NCBI GenBank assembly: GCA_030734395.1
Contig: JAUZTG010000020.1
Location: forward strand, 620,001 to 684,000
Origin: Sarocladium kiliense
Lineage: Eukaryota; Ascomycota; Sordariomycetes; Hypocreales; Sarocladiaceae
Length of the DNA: 64,000 nt
Direction: 5' to 3'
The position numbers and the translations under genes were made by a program. The notes beneath the pieces were generated by a model. That model ran no database searches, had not been told where the DNA came from, and worked only from the letters and a program-made list of their open reading frames with translations. Positions 55,745-64,000 of the stretch are shown here, piece by piece. Positions within the stretch are counted from its first letter, which is position 1. The number at the start of each line of letters is the position of its first letter.

Positions 55745-57841
55745 ATGAGGGCCTGCTTGATAGCCTGTCGCACCTTGACTTGTGTTGCAGAAACGTGCCC
55801 AACTCGACAAGCCAGCACTCTCGTCACACGTTCGTGGAAACCTCGCGCAACACAGCGATCCCTCCGCCGCGATTCTCTTCGATCCCTCTCTGCAAGCAGC
55901 GCAATGGGAGCTGCGGTGACCGAGAGCACGGGGAAGGATGGCCAAACCGTCCGGACGGTCAAAGAGGGCAAGGCAACTATCTTGGTACCTGAGGGTGCGG
56001 AGGTGAAGGAGGATCGTAACGAGGTCCAGCAGGTCTTTTACAACCCCATTCAACAGTACAATCGCGACCTCTCGATCCTCGCAATCAAGACATACGGGGA
56101 GCAGACGATCGAGCAAAGACTCAAGGACCTCAAATCGAAAAAGGGCAGACAGAACAAGAAGCGGAAACGAGGCGAAGCCGAGCCGGAAAAGAAGTCAGAG
56201 GCACCGGAGGAACAGAGTGAACCGACACCACAAGAAGGGGAAGCAGAACAGACACAACAGCAAGAAAGAGAGGCACCACAACAGAAGCCGTCTTTCAAGA
56301 TTCTGGATGCGCTGTCTGCTTCAGGTCTCCGAGCTCTGCGATACGGCCACGAGCTTCCCTTCGTCACATCAGTCACCGCGAACGATCTTTCTCCAACAGC
56401 CGCCGAGTCGATTCGAAAGAACGTCAAACACAATGGATTGGAAGACATAATCAGGGTGTCTGAGGGCGACGCTTTGGGTGTCATGTATAGGGCCATTGCC
56501 GACGATTTGAGCAAGCGGGATAGCAGGGGCAACCCATCCAAGGACAATAAGTTCGACGTGATTGACCTTGATCCTTACGGCACGGCTGCTCCCTTCTTCG
56601 ATGCTGCCGTTCAGGCAGTGAGAGACGATGGAGGTTTGCTTGCTGTCACTTGTACGGATAGTGCGCTCTGGGCTGGACATTGCTACACAGAAAAGGCATT
56701 CGCGCTGTACGGTGGCATTCCTGCTAAAGGCCTCCACTCTCACGAGTCTGGTCTGCGTCTCATCCTGCATGCAGTTGGCTCATCTGCGGCACGGTATGGT
56801 CTTCACATCGAGCCACTTGTCTCCCTCTCGATCGACTACTACACGAAGCTCTTCATCAAGGTCACGAAGTCACCCGCCGCCGTAAAATTCCACGGCTCGA
56901 AAACAATGGTTGTTTATGGCTGCGACTCTGGCTGCGGCGCCTGGGTCACGCAACCATTGCTCAAGGCCAAGTTGTCGGAGAGCAAGAAGGGCAATGTCAC
57001 TTTCTACAAACATGGCATGCATGTTGGCCCTACAGCAGACCGTGCTTGTGAACATTGCGGTAGTAGGATGCACCTCAGTGGTCCTATGTACGCTGGTCCG
57101 ATTCACTCTCGGGAATTTGTGGAAAAACTGCTGAAGCAGATCCCAGAGGCGGATTCTTCTGTTTATGAGACCCTGCCGAGACTGGAGGGCATGCTTAACA
57201 ACGTCCTGGAGGAGTTCTTCCTGGAAGAAGAGAAAGGCGCGAAACTCAAGTCAAAGGATGATGCTATCGCTGCCCTAGACGACTACCCCTTCTTCATAAT
57301 GCCTGCTAGGGTTGCTTCAGCACTTTCTTCTCCCACTCCCCCTGAGGACCAGATTCGCGGCGCCCTAAAGCATCTTGGATACCAAGTGGGAACCAGTCAC
57401 TGTCGACCTGGTAGCATCAAGACAAATGCACCTTGGTCATCGATCTGGTGGGTGTTTGTGGAGTGGATTCGGCAAAAGTCACCGGTCAAGGCTGAGAAGA
57501 TAAAGCCCGGCATGCCTGCGTGGAAGATCTTGAACGATCGAGGCTATTTCGACAAGGAGACGAAGCCAAAGGAAGAAGACGATGCGAAAGCCGTGCCAGC
57601 CTCGGATGGAGACATCACAATGGAGGGCGATGGAGTTTCCAAGTCCACTGAGACAGCAGAGAAGCCGGATGAAGCACCCAAAACCTCTCCAGCACCGACA
57701 GAGGAGGAGCTACGGAAGACATTGGTGTTTAACGATGCGCTTGCACAGCTTGGTAGGAAATCAAAGCCGAAGGGTGTTGTGAGGTACCAAACCAATCCTC
57801 GCTCACACTGGGGTCCTTTGGCCAGGGCTTCAGCTCGATAA
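55745..57841 (+). CDS. TRM1: tRNA (guanine26-N2) dimethyltransferase
   Basis: Trm1 makes m2,2G26 in most cytosolic and mitochondrial tRNAs. The frame gives 698 residues from the ATG at 55745, or 645 from the ATG at 55904. The 53 extra residues are rich in Arg, Ser, Thr and Cys with no acidic residue except two, and look like a mitochondrial targeting peptide. The core starts with GKATILVPEG and FYNPIQQYNRDLSI (about 98). The insert with KKRKRG (138-143) resembles a nuclear localisation signal. SAM motif I is LDALSASGLRALRYG and the catalytic motif is VIDLDPYGTAAPFF (272-285). A CDSGCGAW and CEHCGSRMHLSGPMY pair forms the zinc-binding part, and HLGYQVGTSHCRPGSIKTNA is the conserved tRNA-binding end. 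The Lys/Glu-rich C-tail is disordered. A splice-acceptor-like site inside the leader means the extreme N-terminus is uncertain. Confidence 0.93.
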   Translation: MRACLIACRTLTCVAETCPTRQASTLVTRSWKPRATQRSLRRDSLRSLSASSAMGAAVTESTGKDGQTVRTVKEGKATILVPEGAEVKEDRNEVQQVFYNPIQQYNRDLSILAIKTYGEQTIEQRLKDLKSKKGRQNKKRKRGEAEPEKKSEAPEEQSEPTPQEGEAEQTQQQEREAPQQKPSFKILDALSASGLRALRYGHELPFVTSVTANDLSPTAAESIRKNVKHNGLEDIIRVSEGDALGVMYRAIADDLSKRDSRGNPSKDNKFDVIDLDPYGTAAPFFDAAVQAVRDDGGLLAVTCTDSALWAGHCYTEKAFALYGGIPAKGLHSHESGLRLILHAVGSSAARYGLHIEPLVSLSIDYYTKLFIKVTKSPAAVKFHGSKTMVVYGCDSGCGAWVTQPLLKAKLSESKKGNVTFYKHGMHVGPTADRACEHCGSRMHLSGPMYAGPIHSREFVEKLLKQIPEADSSVYETLPRLEGMLNNVLEEFFLEEEKGAKLKSKDDAIAALDDYPFFIMPARVASALSSPTPPEDQIRGALKHLGYQVGTSHCRPGSIKTNAPWSSIWWVFVEWIRQKSPVKAEKIKPGMPAWKILNDRGYFDKETKPKEEDDAKAVPASDGDITMEGDGVSKSTETAEKPDEAPKTSPAPTEEELRKTLVFNDALAQLGRKSKPKGVVRYQTNPRSHWGPLARASAR

Positions 57842-58348
57842 AGGGATGGACATCTATTCACTGCCTCTCAATCCTCATCTCTACACTGAATCGAACTGCA
57901 AACTCGACATGGTTCCGGACCAAACGCGGTTCAACTTGATGGCATGGACAAGCCGTTGCCGAGGGCAGCATAGCATTGGGAGAGAGGTCTCAGCTCTTCG
58001 CATAGCCGAAACATGAAGCTGATACCTCTCACGAAAAGCCATTCAGCAGGAAATTCCGCCTCCAGGTTAAGTGTTCTGGTCGCTTGCGCCGGTTGTGGTG
58101 GAACTCTGTCAGCAAACCGTACTTGTATCATTTGCTGCGCCGGATCCCCACTCCAACGACGTTGCGCAATAATCTGACGCCGCACGACTGCCTTGACTTC
58201 ACCTTTGCACATCCCATCTCCAGATACCACCGCTCGCAGATAAGAAGCCTCTTAATGAAGATAACATCTACCTGCCACATCACCTGATTAGCTTTGCCCT
58301 TGTCGCTCGTTCTGTTCATTTTGCATACTTCTGCCCACCCCCCTCACA
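57842..58348. other. intergenic, no supported gene
   Basis: Between two tandem plus-strand genes; it should hold the Trm1 3' end and the promoter of the kinase gene. Nothing else was seen. Confidence 0.5.
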
Positions 58349-59881
58349 ATGGACTTGGTCCCTGTCGAGGGTGTGGTATTCGGTGATGGATTGCTCTCAT
58401 GGAAGACCACAGCTGACAGCAGTGTCGGGAATGCCAAGCAAGGGGAGCTGGTCTTCGTATTGAGGTCCGCAGATCTCGACAAGACCCAGTTCGGGTTCAT
58501 CATCTGCTGCCTGACGGAAGACGCCAGCAACCCAGCCAGCCCATACCGCCCATCCTTCCTCGCATCTCACACCCTCCCGGATCAACTGCCTCAAGACCTG
58601 ATCGTCAGCTCCCTGCCCGCCCACTTCAGCACCGTGCCCGTCGATGTCATCGTCTCCGTCAACTCCGGCACCAAGCTCGCCCTGCCCTTCTGGGAGACGG
58701 TGCTACAGCCACTCCTCAGCCTGTCTAGGGAAATCTTGCGGGCTCCTACACCCACCCACGAAACAGCAGGCGCACTGATCGACGTGGGCGAGCCGCATGT
58801 TGTGGTAACACAGAGTGTGCACAGCGTCCGCCAGTATGCGGAGGCACTGGCTGCGCCTGAGAATCGCGTCGACGACAGCACCAAGGAGGCTTCTCTTGGG
58901 CCAAGAACCATCCTGCTCCTCAGCGGCGACGGAGGTGTTGTCGACTTGCTCAACGGGAGGGACGAGGGTGCCGACAAGCCTTCCAGAACGGGTGGTCCGC
59001 CGCCTATCATCGCCTTGATGCCTCTCGGTACCGGGAACGCCCTGTTTCACTCTCTGCATAAGCCCATTGCTGCGACGGCCACTGACGTGTCACCTCTCGT
59101 GCTCGCTTTGCGAACACTATTCTTGGGCTTGCCTGCAAAGCTGCCTACGTTCTGGGCGACCTTCTCTCCCGGATCGCGCATCACCTCATTCGTCAATGCC
59201 TCAGAGGATGGTGTCCAGCAGCCGAAGAAGAACGAGACGCCGGTCGACCACCTTCAAGGGGCGATTGTTGCGAGCTATGGCTTCCACGCCAGTGTAGTCT
59301 ACGAGAGCGACACCCCAGAGTATCGTGTCCACGGGGCCAAGCGTTTCGGCATGGTTGCACAAGACCTACTTCGCGAGTCCCATCCCTACCGTGCCCATGT
59401 CGACATCCGTCGCAACCCGTCAGCCAGCAGCAAGACAACGGACTCAGCAGCAGCAGAAGCCGAGATTTCACAGCTGGAGCGCCTCCCGAGGGAGTCTCAC
59501 GGCTACGTGCTGGCCACCCTGGTCTCGAACCTAGAGCAGACCTTCTGCATCTCGCCCGCCAGTCAGCCCCTGGACGGCCAGTTGCGTCTTGTGCACTTTG
59601 CTCCTATTGGCGGCGAGCGCATCATGGCGGCCATGATGGCGGCGTATGATGGAGGCAAGCATATCGGGATGAAGTGGGACGAGGACGGGGAGGAGGTCGG
59701 GTACGAGCAGGTTGAGGAGGTCCGCGTCACGGTGTTGGAGGAAGAGGAGCGGTGGCGTAAGGTCTGCGTGGATGGGACTATCGTGGAGATCCCTCGTGGA
59801 GGCTACATGTCTGTCACGAGGGGGGTTGAGTCCGATAGCGGGTTCCAGGTTCTCGTAGACCCTCGTGTTGTCGGAGCTTAA
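58349..59881 (+). CDS. diacylglycerol/sphingoid-base kinase-like protein
   Basis: This intronless protein has 510 residues. The DAGK catalytic fold is recognised from VIVSVNSGTKLALPFWE (about 101-115, the N-terminal strand-loop), SVHSVRQYAEALA, the nucleotide-binding loop TILLLSGDGGVVDLLNG (187-203) with the SGDG core, and ALMPLGTGNALFHSL (222-236) with the GTGN motif. The later part includes GAIVASYGFHASVVYESD and KRFGMVAQDLLRE, comparable to the lid region of sphingosine kinases, and LRLVHFAPIGGERIM. The family phosphorylates diacylglycerol, ceramide or long-chain bases with ATP. The first 90 residues are a divergent N-terminal domain of the fungal long-chain-base kinase-like group. Which lipid is used cannot be told, and no membrane helix is clear. 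Confidence 0.85.
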   Translation: MDLVPVEGVVFGDGLLSWKTTADSSVGNAKQGELVFVLRSADLDKTQFGFIICCLTEDASNPASPYRPSFLASHTLPDQLPQDLIVSSLPAHFSTVPVDVIVSVNSGTKLALPFWETVLQPLLSLSREILRAPTPTHETAGALIDVGEPHVVVTQSVHSVRQYAEALAAPENRVDDSTKEASLGPRTILLLSGDGGVVDLLNGRDEGADKPSRTGGPPPIIALMPLGTGNALFHSLHKPIAATATDVSPLVLALRTLFLGLPAKLPTFWATFSPGSRITSFVNASEDGVQQPKKNETPVDHLQGAIVASYGFHASVVYESDTPEYRVHGAKRFGMVAQDLLRESHPYRAHVDIRRNPSASSKTTDSAAAEAEISQLERLPRESHGYVLATLVSNLEQTFCISPASQPLDGQLRLVHFAPIGGERIMAAMMAAYDGGKHIGMKWDEDGEEVGYEQVEEVRVTVLEEEERWRKVCVDGTIVEIPRGGYMSVTRGVESDSGFQVLVDPRVVGA

Positions 59882-59986
59882 GATAGCACTAATGATTTGA
59901 TGATCACACGGTCAAGCCGCCTCTGCACTTGGCATCACCTTGACAAGTCTTTGACACTATGGCAATAGACCATGCCGGAGGTCCAC

Positions 59987-62464
59987 CTATTGGTCCAGCA
60001 TCTTCTTCACCCTCTTCTCCATGACCCTTTCAAACTCATCCACCCCATCCTTCAGCAGCACCATCTTGCCCCCCTTGAGCCTAAACACAGACCTCCTCCT
60101 CGCAATCTCCTCGTCGTCATCCTCACCAGCACTCCCCTCCTCCTCTTCATCCACTTGCCCCTCCACAGCCCCCCGCATGAACCACCTGTCGTGGCTCACC
60201 AGCACTACAGCGCCCTCCCAGTCACTAAGCGCCTCCCGCAATGCCGTGACCGTTTCATAATCAAGGTGGGTGGTGACTTCGTCCAGGATGAGGCAGTGGG
60301 GTCTGCGCCAGAAGAGCCGCGCGAGCTCGCAGCGGACGAGCTGTCCGCCGGAAAGCTTTGCGACGGGGACGTCGGAAGCGATGCGTCCTGGAAGACCTAG
60401 CTCTCCGAGGAGGCCACGGAGGTCACCCTCTTCTAAGGCCCCGTCCACATCTCTGGTGAGAAGGGATAGGGCAGTGAGAGTGGGCTCTGACTCACCGAGC
60501 CTGCGAAGGTCATCGACGGCGTGCTGTGAGTAGTAGCCTAGCTTGAGGCGCGGGTGGGTGGTGACGGTGCCGCTGGTAGGACGGGACTGTCCAACCAGAA
60601 CCTTGATGAGGGTAGACTTTCCAGATCCATTGAGTCCCAGGATACCAATACGATCGCCCATTCCAATGTTCAGGTTGATGTCATCAATGATGAGCGGAGT
60701 CTTGCTTGAGTACTTGAAGGCGACCTTCTCCAGCGAGATCAATGACCCAGGGAACCGCAAGTCTGGTGGCTCGGGCAGTGAGAGGACTACTGGCCTCTCG
60801 CCCTGTGGGATCTCAATCTCTTGTCTCTTGCTGAAACCGTAACCCACGAAGTCACGATTCAACTTGAACCTACCTCCCTTTGCACTGACCTCCATCCCCC
60901 ATCTGTCATCGAGCTTCTTCTGCCTGGATTTGGCCTGACGAATCTTGTTCTGATCGTCATTTGCCTTTCCAGCCTTCATATTTGCAGCGATTGACTTTTC
61001 AATATGTGCCTTCTGCTTATCCTTTGCTTCCTTCATCCTCGTGAGGTATACCCTGCGCTCTGATTGCGATGATTCGTAGGTAGCGATGTCACCATGAAAA
61101 TATGTCAAGCCTTTATCCTTCAGGAGGAGGAGGTCTGTGCAGAGCGAAGTGAAGTCACGGTCGTGAGAGACAAGAATCAGTGTGGGAGGCTTATCCGACC
61201 TGTCCTCCATAGACTCCAAATACTTCTGCAACCACATGATACCAAGCAGATCCAGGAAATTGGTCGGCTCGTCGAGTATAAGGATATCCGTTTCTTGCAA
61301 CAGTGCAATAGCAAGGTCTGACCGCATCTGCCAGCCACCGGAGAGGCTCGTCACAGGTTTAGACATGAGCTCCTCCGTGAAACCGAGACCGTTCATGATC
61401 TTGCGTGCCGAGGACTCGATCTCGGCCAGGCGAGAAGGTTCCACTTGCAGCCGCAGATCCTCCAGCATATCTGCTGCCTCCTGGATCTCGGCTTGCACGG
61501 TCTCGGGGGAGATTTCCTCGGGAGGCTGCTTCAGACTAGGAGTTGGCTCGTGTTAGCACTCTTGTATGTCGTGAGTGGGCGGCACATTGGACTGATGTTG
61601 TGTTTCGGCACCTACTATTCGTCGGATTCAGCAACTTCTTTCTCGTACGCCTTGAGCAGTTTCCTCGCGTCAAAGCCACGAGCACCACTGCGTAGCCTGG
61701 CATCCTTGTCCAGTCGGAAGAGCCGGCGTTGCATGCGCTCATGCTTCAGACCACGCAGGGCGCGGATGGATGTGTGGGGGTCGCTTGCATCAACACCCTC
61801 TGACAGGACTGAGGACAAGGTTGTTAGATGAAGTTTCAATATGCTGTCGCATTCAAGGTGAAGCTTACTCCTGATCTCCTGTTCGATAACGTCCTTTGCT
61901 GTGGCTCGGTCGATAACATGCTCTAGAGTCGTCTGTTTCGCAGCTTCGCCTGTTGGCTTCACACCATCAAGGGCCTCTGTCTGCTGCAAGATGGCAATTC
62001 TCTGGTCGTCTCGTATTCCTGGTATCAGCTTGTCTGCTATCGCCTTGAGCAACGCTATTGTTCCAATTAGTAGTGGTCCCATACACGGTTCATACAGGGG
62101 TCTCGTACTAGACTTTCCAGCTCCGTTCCGGCCAACCAGCGCATATCGCTGCCCTTCTTTCAAACGAAGCTTTGCATTGGTCAAGATCTCCAATCCATCA
62201 GAGCGAGCCTTGGCTTTGCCCCGGCCTGCGGTCTTCTTGGCCCCATCAGGGGGATTGGGCGATGTGACGGTGATGGAAATTCCGTTGATGTCGAACTGTG
62301 TAAAGTCGTGTCAGCACACCTCCAGCCCAAACCATGGGGACTGGATGCAATGAAGTCTTCAATTAACTCACCTCGCGGAAATTGAAGCCTGCATCGGTAG
62401 GGAATCGCGTCTGCTGAGATGTGCACAGGATCGTGGCCACAGACTCTTGCGACATCGACGTCAT
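59987..62464 (-). CDS. ABCF-class twin ATPase (ribosome-associated type)
   Basis: ABCF proteins have two ATPase domains and no membrane part and act on ribosomes. Five exons (62464-62372, 62295-62109, 62054-61869, 61808-61616, 61535-59987) give 735 residues with exact phase closure. Intron 2 splits the first Walker A, VGRNGAGKS followed by TLLKAIADK (about 85-102). Domain 1 has signature LSGGWQMRSDLAIALL (284-299) and DEPTNFLDLLGIMWLQ (308-323). The linker is a Lys/Gln-rich helix pair (from YLTRMKEAKDKQKAHIEKSI to RQAKSRQKKLDDRWG) like the tRNA-contacting motif of the class. Domain 2 has Walker A GLNGSGKST (520-528), signature LSGGQLVRCELA (614-625) and LILDEVTTHLDYETV (636-650), where most ABCFs read DEPTNHLD. 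An acidic insert (EEEEGSAGEDDDEE) lies near the end. It resembles neither typical Gcn20 nor Arb1 closely, so no symbol is given. Confidence 0.9.
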
Positions 62465-63341
62465 GGTGGGCAGGGTCGGCTTGTCACGGCTTGGGTGAAG
62501 GTAATACAGTCTTCAGTGGAAGATGAAGTAAAAGACAAGGCGGCTGTCCTGAAGATGCGACAGTAGAAACTCAATTGCAAGAAGTAATAGGATTGAAAGA
62601 CAAGATTCAGTCGCCTGCGAATGATGAATCGAAGATAACAGCCGCGGTGATGTGATATAGATTGGTTCAGCCAGCTTTTCCTGGCGTGCTCGTGGCGGCA
62701 ACGACCTCAACACCACGAACTATGACACCAAGGTTTCGTTATGTGGCATGCCCCCAGATTTCCTCACCACTTGGGATCGCCCGCCAGGATGAAACGGGAC
62801 AGCGAACTAGTACAAACCCGTTCCGCCCCATCAACCTTTTTTCTCGCCTCGGGTCCCTGAGCCACGGTCATAACGCCGTGCCAATAGCAGTCACCGCTTG
62901 GACGGAGCATTGGCGTGACTCACACCGAATGAGCAAGTCAACCCCGCAATGGCATCTGCGCCCACCCAGATATCCAGAAATTGAAGATTGCCAGCCGGTG
63001 GTGGTGGCCAAAGCCTTGAGGGATAATGACTCAAGATGGAATCGCTGCTTTCCGAGGCATATCCGCCCGGGCATTGAGTACACCTGCACCGTACGTAGTA
63101 GGCGAGCTGAGTAAGGTAGCTGAGGTATCTCGTCTCTTGTGATAATGTCGACTCAGGAATACCGAACTAATCGGAACGGTGGCTTGGATGACATCTCGAG
63201 TAGCCCTTGTGTTTGTGGCTAGAACAGAGCTAGAACACTTCGTCCAAGATCAGAGTATTGTGACCCCGTCACCGCATGAATCGATCGAGCTTCCTTACGG
63301 ATTGCTTGGAGCCGAAGACATATCGTACAGTTCTTTCCAAA
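62465..63341. other. intergenic, no supported gene
   Basis: Between two minus-strand genes; the ABCF promoter should lie here. Short frames only. Confidence 0.5.
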
Positions 63342-63998
63342 CTATGGCTCTATTTTGTCGCGTACAACATTGATGATACGCCCTCGCCCGGCACGCATGG
63401 CAATGATGTGCTTCTCAACCTGCCTCGCCTCCTCCGCCGCCTCTGAAAACGCAAGCTTCTCAGAAGGCTTCCCGTCTTCCCCTGGCCGCCACCCAACCAT
63501 TAGCCTCAATTCAGTCACTTTGCTCCAAGCTCCGGCCCAGTCCACCGCATCATGCTCAGACTCGCGCCGAAGAGCTCTGAACCAACTTTCACACCCTGTG
63601 AGGTCCAAGTACTCCAGAGCGTAGAGGTTTCTGCTCAAGATCCTCAGGATGAGCAGCGCTTCGCTCCAGTCATCGTCAATAGAATGAGAATAGTAGTTCG
63701 TCCCGCTGTAAGGGATGTTACGCCCTTGTGGTGAGGAGACGGATGAAAACTGAGCTCGCGGCGTGAAGCAGGGTTTCGGCCAGTACGCAAGGCTGAGGTG
63801 CGTCAAAGCTTGAGCCTTGCCGGAGAATGCAAGCAGCTGCTTCCAGGATGCGCCATCCACCTTTCCAGGTCGAAGTGCCAGCGAGAGATGAGTAAGATGT
63901 GGTACAAGAGGTCCCGTAGGTATTGGAGGTGTCCTCGACCCCTCCCAGGACTCCTCAGGTTCATCAGAGCTCACGTCCTCGGTCGAGGGAAAGAGCAT
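63342..63998 (-). CDS. C-terminal part of an LRR-like fungal protein
   Basis: The frame is open from the right side of the window to the stop at 63342 and covers 218 residues. The ATG at 63998 may be internal, since the gene probably continues beyond the window. Leucine-rich-repeat-like segments are visible: LVPHLTHLSLAL, AQALTHLSLAYWPKP and LYALEYLDLTGCESWFRAL, each with the LxxLxL spacing seen in F-box/LRR-type proteins. The last 50 residues are charged and helical (EEARQVEKHIIAMRAGRG). I do not recognise a named family, and no catalytic motif is visible. A role as a protein-interaction scaffold is inferred only from the repeats. Confidence 0.6.
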   Translation of the reverse strand: MLFPSTEDVSSDEPEESWEGSRTPPIPTGPLVPHLTHLSLALRPGKVDGASWKQLLAFSGKAQALTHLSLAYWPKPCFTPRAQFSSVSSPQGRNIPYSGTNYYSHSIDDDWSEALLILRILSRNLYALEYLDLTGCESWFRALRRESEHDAVDWAGAWSKVTELRLMVGWRPGEDGKPSEKLAFSEAAEEARQVEKHIIAMRAGRGRIINVVRDKIEP

Positions 63999-64000
63999 GT

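Overview
The window is nuclear DNA of a filamentous ascomycete (Pezizomycotina). Genes lie on both strands and are mostly split by short introns of 49-95 nt with GT(A/G)NGT-like donors, CTAAC/CTRAY-like branch sites and CAG/TAG acceptors. The gene content is fungal: a C6 zinc-cluster regulator, the fungal SLATT family, CHO2, Spo7, a Dal5-like permease, a CSC1/PHM7 channel. A Dothideomycete is my guess from overall gene style; the sequence does not prove the class.

Layout. 1-2.7 kb: RBR-type E3 ubiquitin ligase (minus), running off the left edge. 4.2-5.5 kb: FAD monooxygenase. 9.0-11.2 kb: C6 transcription factor. 11.2-20.6 kb: gene-poor stretch with purine/G-rich tracts and no gene I can support. 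20.6-21.7 kb: a coiled-coil reading frame broken by three single-base shifts, probably a decayed gene. 22.7-26.1 kb: CHO2 phosphatidylethanolamine methyltransferase in six exons, with a short uORF overlapping its start codon. 28.3 kb: small charged protein. 29.4-30.4 kb: eIF3g. 31.7 kb: small PGY-rich CYSTM-like protein. 32.5-33.9 kb: second FAD monooxygenase (salicylate hydroxylase-like). 36.3-40.0 kb: large CSC1/OSCA-type channel. 40.3 kb: DUF427 protein. 41.4-43.0 kb: CLD1/ABHD5-like hydrolase. 44.7-46.1 kb: Spo7. 46.8 kb: GNAT acetyltransferase. 47.8-49.3 kb: GT31-like glycosyltransferase. 51.6-52.4 kb: SLATT-domain two-TM protein. 52.9-54.7 kb: Dal5-like MFS permease. 55.7-57.8 kb: Trm1 tRNA methyltransferase. 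58.3-59.9 kb: diacylglycerol/sphingoid-base kinase-like protein. 60.0-62.5 kb: ABCF ATPase. 63.3-64 kb: C-terminal part of an LRR-like protein, running off the right edge.

The genes do not form one operon-like pathway. Four of them act on membrane lipids (CHO2, the CLD1-like hydrolase, Spo7, the lipid kinase-like protein), and four act in translation, RNA modification or protein turnover (eIF3g, Trm1, ABCF, RBR). No tRNA, rRNA, CRISPR array or intact transposon was found. The SLATT-domain protein is the best candidate for conflict or immunity biology. The frameshifted coiled-coil locus is the least explained element. Exon boundaries were derived by hand from splice motifs and reading-frame continuity and have not been checked against transcripts.
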